This document shows positions 54,863-64,000 of a DNA stretch of 64,000 bases, one piece after another (positions within the stretch are counted from its first letter, which is position 1; each line of letters opens with the position of its first letter). The translations under genes were made by a program, and so were the position numbers. The notes under the pieces were generated by a model. It saw nothing but the letters and a program-made list of their open reading frames with translations, did no database searches and was not told the origin of the DNA. The stretch spans positions 42,343,598-42,407,597 of the forward strand of contig CM043962.1 of the NCBI GenBank assembly GCA_014529385.2, read 5' to 3'. Source of the stretch: Adiantum capillus-veneris. Taxonomy: Eukaryota; Streptophyta; Polypodiopsida; Polypodiales; Pteridaceae.

Positions 54863-56057
54863 TGTAACATTTAATGGTCTAGTAACTTGTGTGTTGCGGA
54901 AAATAGCATGAACATAGAGAGCATTTCATTAGAATAGCTTCCTAATGAGAATAACAAGAGTGCTTGGATGGAGAGAGCAACAAAAAGTATAACACCTAGT
55001 TAGATAGCATGAACAATACTTCAAAAGAGAGAGGAATTAAGCAATTGACAACAGTTGAGGACCGGATTTTCATGGAGCCGGTTCCCCCTCCAAAAGGCTT
55101 TGTATTATGGTTTCTCCCATCAAGAGAGACATTTTACAATACAATTCTTTGTGTTCCTTCAATACTAGATAGTGCAATGAAGATGGAAACTTCATGCACT
55201 AAGCAAAACACTTATCAAACACAACATCAATTCCCTCACGGTCTTAGACCCAAGACCTCACACACCTTCAAAGATGGTGAGAGCTAGCGGGGTATGAGAG
55301 TAGATTGAGAGGAAGAAGGGGTATTCTTACGAGAAAGATGTACATCTCCTCACATAATCACTCATATTAGCATAGCTTAGCTTAGTAATTAGCATGGTAG
55401 AGGAGATGAGCATGCATTGAAGCTTGGCTCTTGGTTGGATTTGCATCACAAAGCCAAGAGTTGTTGGTGTAGGCCTCCCTTCTCACAAGCTTGGAGTAGG
55501 TGGTAAGCTTTCCATTAAAGCTTGAGAAGGAGAAAGAGTCTTCTTTGCTTCACATATGAGATTGTGTGAGTGTGTGTGTGATAATGCCTTGCAAAAATCA
55601 GCCCCCTCTCTCTCTTGGTCGACCCCCCTTGCTAAATGCTCATGCTACAGCCCTATTGGACCTCCCCATGCCTAGCCAATGGAAATTATGTAGCATAAGT
55701 GATAGCCTTCTGACATGTGTCCCCCTTGCCCCTTTTGTGAGAGCATTAGGTATTTAATTAATGCAACTAAACTCTCATTGGACCCCTTTGCCTCCTGGCC
55801 AATAGAATGAGGGAAGCCATTCGGCTGCTAAATGCTCATTGGACCCCTTGGGAGACTGTCCAATAGTCTTCTAGAGAACTTAATAATTGTTATTGGTTCT
55901 TTTATTAAGTGTTTTTAAATTAACTAAACTAGATTTACTCTAGCTTAATTCTCATTGGTCCACCTCCATGGCCATCCAATAGGAAGTGAGTACACCTTGT
56001 GGGCATCTGGGCTAGGGAGTTGACATGTGTCACTCATTCCGTTTGTGTAAAGGGAGC

Positions 56058-56093
<36 letters not shown>

Positions 56094-56471
56094 TTTTATC
56101 TCTCATCTCCTACTTCTAGGGCTCACCCCTTCCTATGTAGGGATGGTTGAAGACTTTTGGGACACACACAAAGCATCCAAATTTCCTAAGCTTTGACCTT
56201 TGGCCACAAACTTTGAATTTTGGAACCTTAGCATTTTGGAAGTCTTAATGGGCTGAACCTTAGGGTCTTTTAAGCCCATGGTTGCACATTGCTCTTTTGA
56301 AGATGCCCCCCCCTTTGGATCCCTATTTTCCCTCCTTTGGATCCCTACTGTGGCCGGTCTGCTAGCTTAACCAATATTCTAGTTTTTTCTCCCCTAGCAC
56401 TTTTCCATATTAAATGATCAGTTTAACATGAGAAAATCATTTAGGAGAATTAGATATTGGTTATTATGAAA
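54863..56471 (-). repeat. 3' LTR of chromovirus E
   Basis: About 1.6 kb. The right end (LTR start on the minus strand) reads TTTCATAATAACC, the left end (LTR end) ATTAAATGTTACA. It shares GAGGACCGGATT and GGAGCCGGT blocks with the A and B LTRs and has a GT run (56059-56091). Confidence 0.8.
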
Positions 56472-56824
56472 TTACCTCTCTCTTGAAATCATAGTCGTCC
56501 TCGACTATGGGGTAGAGAAGATAAAGCATATTCATTAGTCCTTTTTTTAGCGTGTAGAGGATCCCTATGTTACCCTACAACATCTTTCCAGAATGGCTGA
56601 CTAGTCCATTTGGCACTTGAGAGCCTAAGCTGCCACAAGCATGTCTACACATTAGTCCTATCAATCTTCCATAGTAGAGTGACAAGCTCTACTTGGTGTT
56701 TGGGAGACGTCGTCTCTGCAAACTTGATTTAAGCATGCATACTACTTCATTTTTGTGCACAGTAAAGAAAAAGAGACTCTTATAAGACAAAAACTTTGTT
56801 CATTTTTAACATTTGTACATTTGC
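56472..56824 (-). other. Chromovirus E 3' untranslated region and polypurine tract
   Basis: The minus strand ends in AAGAGAGAGGT (about 56474-56484) before the LTR, as in B. No gene. Confidence 0.75.
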
Positions 56825-59630
56825 TTACTCTAGGGAAGCATTGTAAGCATTGATAAGTTTTAGGTTATCCTTTAATTGTATGCTTTGCATCCCTCTAGCA
56901 TCTTCAAAAGGATAATTCTTAAACTTAATAAGATATCGCCGGATAGTCTTACCGCCTCTTAGTACCTTGTCTTCATGTCGGAGAATGGAGTCCAGTTGCA
57001 TCACCTCTTCTTGGTCCTCGATCCCCAGTGGGTCTTCAATAGTTGGTTCTTGAGGTGGCTCTCCTTTGTAAGTCTTTAGTAGGCTCACATGGAAAGAATT
57101 GTGCATGAGCCAATGGTTGGGAAACTTGAGTTGATAGGCGATCTCATTGATTGACCTAAGAATCTGGAAGGGACCATAGTACCTTTTTGCTAACTTAGCA
57201 TAGTACTTTTGGTGTCCAGTAGGATTCTTGCCCGTGGTGTGCCTTAATCGAGCCTTGGGAAATTTTAATAAGACCCAATCATTTTCTTTAAAGGTTTGGG
57301 CTCTTCTGTGCTTCTCAACAACAACCTTTTACCTTTTCTGTGAGATAGAGATAGCATCCTTAATCTTTTGGAAACATTCTTGTAGGTCTCGGCTATACTC
57401 ATCTGTAGCGAAGATCTTCCCGTGTACCGTAAGTAGCAAGGGACTTTTTGATCTTCTTTCAATTACCTCAAAAGGTGCTTTTCCTGTGGAAGTATGTACA
57501 GTGTTATTTTAGGCATACTCCACTAAGGGTACATACTTCTCCCATTGGGATCTTTGATCTACTTCCATTACATAGGATTTTAGTAAATCGAGAATTGTTA
57601 GGTTAGCTATTTCACTTTGGCCATCCGTTTGCGGGTGGTAGGCCGAAGAGAAGTTTAGCCTTGTTCCTAAATTCTCAAAGAGACCCTTCCAGAAAGTACT
57701 GGTCATTCTAGGATCTCTATCCAACACCATGGACATTGGCAAGCCATGGTACTTGAAGATTTGTGAAATGAAGAGGGTTGCCATTTGATGGGCTTTGATA
57801 GTCTTTTTGATAGGTATAAAATGATCTTGTTTACTGAACCTGTCTATTATCGTCCATATTCTCGTATTCCCATGGATAGACTTAGGCAATCCAAAGATAA
57901 AATCCATGGATATGCTCTCCCATGGGGAATTAGGGATTGGCAAAGGTTGAAGCAATCCCGGTTGCTTCCCTCTATCAAACTTCGTCTTTTGGCATACCAC
58001 ACATTTAGAAACATACTCTTGTATGTTTGCTTTCATGGTAGGCCAATAGAAATATGTTTCAATCCCCTTTAGGGTAGACTGAATCCCTCTATTCCCTGCA
58101 TAAGGAGGAGCATGGGATTCATGCATTACTTTCTCACGTAGTGAGCTAGTAACACATAGTCTATTTCCATAGAATAGATAACCATCTTGTAAAGTAAATA
58201 GTTCCTCTTTCTTCCCTAGTGCAAGGGCTGAAATCACATCTCTAAAATTGGAATCAATAGCATACTCATCTATCATAGAAGATAGATCATTGTGATTTTC
58301 TATGGAAACCGCATTCACTCTCAGCCGTCTTGAGAGTGCATCGGCTACTTGATTATACTTGCCAGCAATGTGAGTAATATGAAAATGAAATTGCAAAAGA
58401 AAGTTTTCCCACCTCATTTGTTTGTCAGAGAGCTTGGTCTGCATCATGAAGTACTTAAGACTTTGGTGATCCGTTCGCAGAATGAAAGGAGTCCCCAATA
58501 AATAGTGCTTCCATGAGTCTAAGGCATGTAGAACTATGAGGAGTTCCTTTTCATATATGCCTAGAGCTTGCTCACCAGGGTCGAGCCTTTGACTTTCATA
58601 GCCTATGGCGTGCCCTTCTTGAAGCAAAACAACTCCAAGGCAATCACCACAAGGATCACATTGGACCTCAAATGGCTTTGAGAGATCCGATAGTGTAAGC
58701 AAAGGTTGAGAGATAAGCTTTTCAAAAGCATTGTTCTCCTTGGCAGACCATGTGTACCTAACATTTTTCTTTGTTAGGTCATGTAATGGTCTTGCTATTA
58801 GTGAGAACTTTTCTATGAAGCTTCTACAGTATGCACACATACCTGTAAAGCTTTTTAATTCATGAAGATTCCTTGTTTAGGCCATCCTTTTATTACCTTT
58901 AACTTTGATGGATCCATTTGGATGCCATCTTGAGAGATAATGTGACCTAGATACTAAATCTCTTGCAAGAAAAAATCACTTTTCTTTCCATTAACATAAA
59001 TTTTATTCTCTCTTAGAACTTGAAATATTACCTGGAGGTGTTGCTTGTGTTCGTCTAATGAATTAGAGTAGATGATGATATCATCAAAGAACACTCCAGT
59101 AAAGGTTCGATGAGGCCTGAATAGCTTATCCATCAAGCGGTCGAATGTGGCTAGTGCATTGGTCAATCCAAAAGGCATGACAATGTATTCGTAAAGACCA
59201 AACGTAGTGCGAAATGCGGTCTTTACAATGTCTTGATCAACTATCCTTATTTGATGATAGCCACTTTTTAGGTCAATCCTACTAAATTAGGTGGATCCTT
59301 GTAGCTTATCAAATAGGTCTTCTACCCGAGGAACGGGAAACCTATTTTTGATAGTGATCCTATTTAGTGCTCTAAAGTCAACACACATACGATATGTGCC
59401 GTCTTTATTTGCACTAGTAGCACAGGAGAACAAAATGGAGATGAGCTAGGCCTAACCATGCCCTTCTCAACTAACTCATGCACTTGCCACATAATCTCCT
59501 CTTGTTGAGCTTGAGAAACTCTATAAGGAGGTTTGTTAGGCGGTGAACTTCCTGGAAGAAGTTCAATTGCATGGTCATCATCATTTCCTCTTAGGAGGTA
59601 GCTCACAAGGGATGTCGTCAATAAAGACAT
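56825..59630 (-). pseudogene. Chromovirus E pol, broken
   Basis: RT starts near 59560 (PPYRVSQAQQEEIM, SSPFCSPVLL) and is shifted; the core with MPFGLTNALATF and FFDDIIIYS is at 58954-59178; RNase H and integrase are open over 57509-58840 (DPCGDCLGVVLL, FILRTDHQSLKYF, CVVCQKTK, HPQTDGQSEIANLT); TAA at 57509-57511 (Tyr codon in B) ends it. The chromodomain-like end is at 56825-57106 (RRYLIKFKNYPFEDARG). It has the normal HPQTDGQ, unlike B. It would have been the replication and integration polyprotein. Confidence 0.88.
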
Positions 59631-59819
59631 CTTGAAACCCCTTGAGAAAATTGGATAACTCTAATTCCTTTTGATTGTGTATATTTTATTTTGCTAAAAC
59701 ATTAGGTTCATTTTGAGTATCTTTAACGAAAATCATGTACACGGAAATAGAGCTCTTAATTGACTTGTTGAAAGCTTGTGTATGTACAATGGGTATAATG
59801 TTACCCATTTCCTTAGCAT

Positions 59820-61742
59820 CTATGTACATATCTTTTTTCTTGAACTTAAATGAGATCTCCTTTCAGGGAATTTAACATTGGCAGCCATGTGATCAAACCA
59901 TGGTGCCTCTAGGATTACATCCTCATGCTTGAGAGGAGAGATAAAAAAGTCCTCTTTGTCCACATAACTTTGGACATGGAGCCTCAATTTTCCGATTAAG
60001 GGAGTGACTGAAGCTTCTTGCCCCTTGAAAGCACCGTCTACGGGTAGTAAATCTCCCATCTCGTAGGCTTGTATGCCTAGCTTGGTGGCCAACTCTATAG
60101 ATATAAAATTGTGAGTAGAACCATGGTCAAAGAGAATAAATGCATCATGTTCTCTTACCTTTCCCCAAGCATGGCACAGAGGAGATCCTTTGTGGTGAAT
60201 TTCCTCCTCTTGGATTTCAACCAAGGTAGCTCTAGGAGGTTCATGGCGGGTGTTCTTTTGGGGACAAGTGCGGTACGCATGCCCTTGCTCGCCGCACTTG
60301 AAACAACGGTTATCCTTGAGATAACGCTTAAACTCTTCAAGAGAGAGTTTATTTTTGCCTTTATAAACTCCCTTCTCTTTAGCTTTGTTGGAGTTGCCCT
60401 TAGGAGACTTTTGGACATTGTCCTTCCCCTTAGGCTCATTGGAACCCTTGTTCTCTATGGGTTTAGAATTTCTTTTAGCCCCCATTTGGAAATTGATTCG
60501 AGAGGCCACCATAGTATGGTGTATAACCGCCGATATGGTGCGTGGCCTTTGGGAGTTGACATACTCCTCCATTTCTTCAATTAAGCCCGCACAAAATTGT
60601 TGTTTTTGCTCTTCAAAATCCAACTTCTTGAAGACACTGGCTTTGAGTTGTAAATCCCAAAACTTGTCAACATATTTGTGAATGGATTCGTAGGGAGAGA
60701 GCTTCAAGCTTCGCCATTCGGTGAGTACTTTGTCTTTGGCATCGGTGGCCAAAAACTGCTTCCTAATGGAAGCTCTTGAAGCTTTCCATGTTCATGGAGC
60801 TTCACCGTTGGCCCGTAGGCTAGACCACCATTGCCTGACGGACTTTTGAAAGTGCATAGCTACATGGTGTACCTTAGAGGACTCCGTGAAGCCCTCATCT
60901 CCAAACGCCGCATCGAATTGTTGGATAAAGGCCGAGACTTTGTCCGTAGCACCAAAAGTGCCATCATAGGTAAGGAGAGAGATGCTCTTCCCTCCCTCTT
61001 TGAATTTTTTGAGCTTAGACGACCTCTTCCACGTGGCATAGGATTTCCTATGGCCTCTTGTTTTTGATGGTTCAAAGGTTGCACCATCACTTTCTTTAGA
61101 AGATGAAGAATTTGAGGAAGATGGAGAAGAGGGTGACCTCTTTCTCACCTTTTTCTTTCCTTGATCTTCTTTGTCTTCACTATCACTTTCATAAGAGGAA
61201 GAGGATGAAGAAGATGGAGAAGAGGGTGTCCTCTTTCTCACCTTTTTCTTCTGTTGCTTTTTGTCATCCCTCTTTGAAGTATGGTGTGGAGAAGTATGCG
61301 ATGGTCTTCTCCGTTTTGGAGGTGATGGAGAGCATTTAGCCCGCCGTCTTCGTGGAGCCATCTCCGCCGAGGTGGCGGGAGACTCACTTCTTTCTTGTTC
61401 CTTGAGTGAAGGCTCTTGAATTCTCCTTTGAGAAGGAGATGCATCATCAAGGAGATAATTCCTGAGCCCTTCATATGGATCCTCTTCTTCTTCCCGAATT
61501 GGAGAGAGGCCTATTTTGGAAGTCTCGTGAGGAGGCTTCCTAGGTGCTCTCTCGTCATGGTGGGGAGCTTGGAGAATTCCATGAGTATGAAGCTGCCGTT
61601 GCACTTCACTTTGGAGGGATGGATTGCCCATGGCTTGTTGAAGCCTAGAAACAAGATAGTTAACAAGCATTGGGGCATCATTAGTAGCTTGCTCATTAGC
61701 AAAATCAAAGTTATCAACATTAATTTCACTCCATTCCAGCAA
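59820..61742 (-). pseudogene. Chromovirus E gag and protease, broken
   Basis: One frame on the minus strand with a single TGA at 60792-60794, then lost by a shift near 59840. The usual ATG start is absent: the region aligned with MADNNQESR of B has been replaced. The Ser/Arg/Lys-rich region is longer than in B because a block with RKR[TS]PSSPSSS occurs twice (about 61110-61230). One CCHC knuckle (CFKCGEQGHAYRTC), then the protease with LFDHGSTHNFIS (D-H-G-S loop) and VILEAPWFD. Gag and protease share one frame here, which B has lost. Confidence 0.85.
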
Positions 61743-62153
61743 ATTTTAGGTGTAAGCTTTTTAGGTGTAAGCTTTTTAGGTGTATTTTGGCACTTCAAGC
61801 CCTAGTTGCTACTCCTCTTTACCCCTTTAGAAAAAGCACTCAAACTACTGTACCCGTGGCTTGAATACCATTAATTGCAAGGAATAGAAGAGAGGGTCGT
61901 TCAACACCAAAACAACACCGGCTCCTGTCAAGCTTCTAATAGCTCAATAGTGGTTAAACCGTAGGCAAGCCCCGTAGGACTCCACTATTAAGACCATAGC
62001 TCTCGACGGTGATGCCCCGTTAACTGCACAAAGGCAAGCGCTCTGCAAGGGTGAAAAATCCCTATTCTACTTACTCACATGCAATTAATAGTACCAACCA
62101 TTTATAGCTAGCTTGAGGACCTCCCTTCTTGAGCAAAAAAAGAGAAACCGTGT
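61743..62153 (-). other. Chromovirus E leader
   Basis: No gene. It includes three tandem copies of a 15-bp unit with core TTTTTAGGTGTAAGC (about 61748-61790), just upstream of gag. Confidence 0.7.
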
Positions 62154-62165
62154 GCTCTGATACCA
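62154..62165 (-). other. Primer-binding site of chromovirus E
   Basis: TGGTATCAGAGC on the minus strand, the initiator-Met type. Confidence 0.9.
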
Positions 62166-62191
62166 ATGTAACATTTAATGGTCTAGTAACT

Positions 62192-62792
62192 TATCCTACT
62201 GAATCTAATTCTCCTAAATGATTTGCCCATGTTAAATTGATAATTTAATATGGGGAAGTGCCAGGGGAGAAAAAGATAGAATATTGGTAAGCTAGAAGAC
62301 CGGCCACAATAGGGATCCAAAGGAGGGAAAATAGGTATCCAAAGGGGGGGGCATTTGCAAAAGAGTGATGTGCAACAATGGGCTTAAAAGACCCTAAGGT
62401 TCAGGCCTTTAAGACTTCCAAAATGCTAAGGTTTTAAAATTCAAAGGTTGTGTCCAAAGGTCAAAGCGTAGGAAATTTTGATGCTTTGTGTGTGTCCCAA
62501 AAGTCTTCAACCATCCCTACATAGGAGGGGGAGAGCCCTAGAAGTAGGAGATGAGAGAGAAACACACACACACACACACACACACAAGCTCCCTTTACAC
62601 AAAGGGAATGAGGGACACATGTCAGCTCCCTAGCCCAGATACCCACAAGGTGTACGCAGTTCCTATTGGATGGCCTTGGAGGTGGATCAATGAGAATTAA
62701 GCTAGAGTAAATCTAGTTTAATTAATTTAATAACAATTAATAAAAGAACCAATAAGAATTAAGCTCTCTAGAAGACTATTGGACACTCTCCC
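62192..62792 (+). repeat. LTR segment of the E family in inverted orientation
   Basis: The plus strand matches the start of the E LTR (reverse complement of about 55850-56460): CTAATTCTCCTAAATGAT, ATATTGGTAAGCTAG-like, GGGATCCAAAGGAGGGAAAAT and a CA run (62563-62584). It therefore points against element E and is cut at 62792 by copia F. Confidence 0.8.
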
Positions 62793-63509
62793 TGTTAGGA
62801 AATAAGATGTAGCTAAATAGATATTTGAGTAGATTATGGAGAGAGATATATTTCACACACAAGAGATTATAGAGCAGAGAGAGAGAGAGAGAGAGAGTAC
62901 ACACGATATACGTGGTTCACCCAATGTGGGCTACGTCCACGAGAAAGCAGCCACTCAATGGCTTTAGTACTTCAAAACAAGAAGTAGTTTACAAAGGGAT
63001 TATACCCTTAATGGAGCTCCCGCCTTGCTTCACTCTCACCACCTCACACTCACCTTGTTGCATCAACTTCACACTATGAAATGTGTGTAGAAATGGCCTC
63101 CTTTTATAGGCCAAAAGGGCTGCCCTCTCTTATGAGAGGCAGCCATGTGTAGCCGCCCTTGTGTGAATAAGTCCAAATCGGACCCTCCAATCCGCCCATG
63201 TGTAGACAAATCCGCTTTTGAATTTGGCCACCGGCCATTGAATTCGGCCACCGACCACTGGCCATTGACTTCCGACCACCGGCCATCGGCCAACCGCCGA
63301 CGGTTGTTTTTCGACCACTTTCCGTCCGCTGTCCGGCCATAATATTCCGGCAAAAAGGAATATGCCCCTGATTTTTGTCCGTGAAAATTTTGGTTTCAGG
63401 CGAGTGATTTTCCTTTACGCACGATGGCTTCTCCTCATAATGGGGGCCTTACAAATGTGTGCTTTTACCACAGAAAATTACAAGGGTAAATCAGGCTCCA
63501 TACTTAACA
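62793..63509 (-). repeat. 3' LTR of copia F
   Basis: 717 bp; on the minus strand it starts TGTTAAGTATGG and ends TTTCCTAACA, with the inverted end repeat TGTTA/TAACA. It contains a GA run (62877-62898) and a stretch (63220-63345) of repeated GGCCA/CGGCC words. Confidence 0.88.
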
Positions 63510-63522
63510 ATCTCCCACTTGG
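63510..63522 (-). other. Polypurine tract of copia F
   Basis: CCAAGTGGGAGAT on the minus strand, adjoining the LTR. Confidence 0.88.
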
Positions 63523-63569
63523 AGACTGATCTCCAAACCAAATCTGTGACTGCTTTCCATCCTGGATTC

Positions 63570-64000
63570 TTATCCTTGAATGCCGATTGAAGATGAGCAA
63601 AAGCTCAACTTCTCCTTGTTGACCACCTTTGTAAACATGTCTGCAGGATTTTCACTTGTATGCACCTTTCCTAGCTTTAGTTGTCCCTCTTCCAAAAGAG
63701 TGCGTATGAAGTGATATCTCACCTCAATGTGCTTTGTCCTTGAATGAAAGGCTGAGTTCTTCGTAAGATGGATAGCGCTTTGGCTATCACTGTACAAGAC
63801 ACAATTGTCTTGTTTGAATCCAAGCTCTTCTAAGAATCTATGAAGCCACATAATTTCTTTGCTTGCCTCCGTCATTGATACATACTTTGCTTCCGTGGTA
63901 GAAAGTGAAACCACTTTTTACAGCTTTGAAGCCCAGCTTACTGCTGTGCCTCCAACCGTGAACACATAGCCAGTAGTGCTCCTTCGAGTATCTTTGTCAC
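63570..64000 (-). pseudogene. Copia F RNase H, C-terminal part, one stop
   Basis: From the right edge: TRRSTTGYVFTVGGTAVSWASKL, a TAA (about 63918) in place of the usual Gln codon, then VSLSTTEAKYVSMTEASKE, YSDSQSAIHLTKN, TKHIEVRYHFI and NPADMFTK. This is the copia RNase H with its conserved Asp residues. The single stop suggests a fairly recent element. The rest of pol lies outside the window. Confidence 0.88.

Larger units (their letters stand above)
54863..62191 (-). mobile_element. Chromovirus E (Ty3/gypsy), decayed
   Basis: Read leftwards: primer site (62154-62165), leader, gag, protease, RT, RNase H, integrase, chromodomain-like end, polypurine tract and 3' LTR (54863-56471). It is a relative of A and B. 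The coding region has many stops and shifts. The 5' LTR is not intact: only about 25 bp remain next to the primer site before an inverted LTR segment. Confidence 0.88.
62793..64000 (-). mobile_element. Copia F (Ty1/copia), 3' part, open at the right edge
   Basis: The minus strand gives RNase H, polypurine tract and 3' LTR. The element continues beyond 64000, so its target duplication (left flank CTCCC) cannot be checked. Confidence 0.9.

Noticed and set aside
54629-54874. 81-codon hydrophobic frame that might be a small membrane protein
   Set aside because: AT-rich chance composition (Phe, Tyr, Ile, Asn), no promoter or homologue recognised, and it ends inside an LTR.
63069-63353. Overlapping minus-strand frames rich in Gly, Arg and Trp
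   Set aside because: They arise from short GGCCA/CGGCC repeats inside the LTR of copia F.

Overview
The window looks like intergenic, heterochromatin-type DNA of a land plant with a large, repeat-rich genome. I see no host gene, rRNA, tRNA or CRISPR array. Almost everything recognisable is retrotransposon: Ty3/gypsy chromoviruses, a non-chromovirus Ty3/gypsy family (called family T here), Ty1/copia elements and one L1-type LINE, plus tandem arrays. The T-family reverse transcriptase (active site FLDDL) and integrase look more like elements I associate with ferns and other non-seed plants than angiosperm Athila or Tat elements. That host inference is weak.

Layout, left to right. (1) 1-3163, minus strand: 5' end of a chromovirus (A) running off the left edge, inserted in the gag zinc knuckle of a minus-strand copia element (copia A, 3164-12926). 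(2) 4842-12678, plus strand: a T-family element (T1) with both LTRs but no RT or integrase, inserted in the copia A leader. (3) 12927-15450: a second T copy (T2) with different deletions, then an inverted T LTR fragment (15502-15641) and unresolved DNA. (4) 17065-30500: a three-level nest. A minus-strand T fragment is split by copia B (17388-29456, target duplication CCCAT), which is split by chromovirus B (19708-28436, the youngest and best-preserved element). (5) 30501-33280: unresolved; 33281-33808: tandem repeat with a palindrome. (6) 33809-37864: 5'-truncated LINE, minus strand. (7) 37865-51563: the only T copy with a full coding region (T3). (8) 51990-53480: AT-rich tandem array. (9) 54863-62191: decayed chromovirus E, minus strand, whose 5' LTR is rearranged. 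(10) 62793-64000: 3' end of copia F, minus strand, running off the right edge.

The most notable system is family T. In T3 one reading frame, interrupted by a few point lesions, can be followed from 39302 to 48900: Gag with four CCHC knuckles, a first retropepsin-like domain (PR1, D-G-G), RT, RNase H, integrase, a second retropepsin-like domain (PR2, D-T-G-A) placed after the integrase, and a tail with repeated W-x-P motifs. A separate 140-residue acidic ORF follows, 138 bp downstream of a TATA-like box and just behind an extra polypurine-tract-like sequence. T1 and T2 lost RT, RNase H and integrase by different deletions, so they would need enzymes from a T3-like relative to move. All four T LTR copies with this segment carry a (GT)n(GA)n tract of different length, about 100 bp downstream of the LTR TATA box where that box is present.
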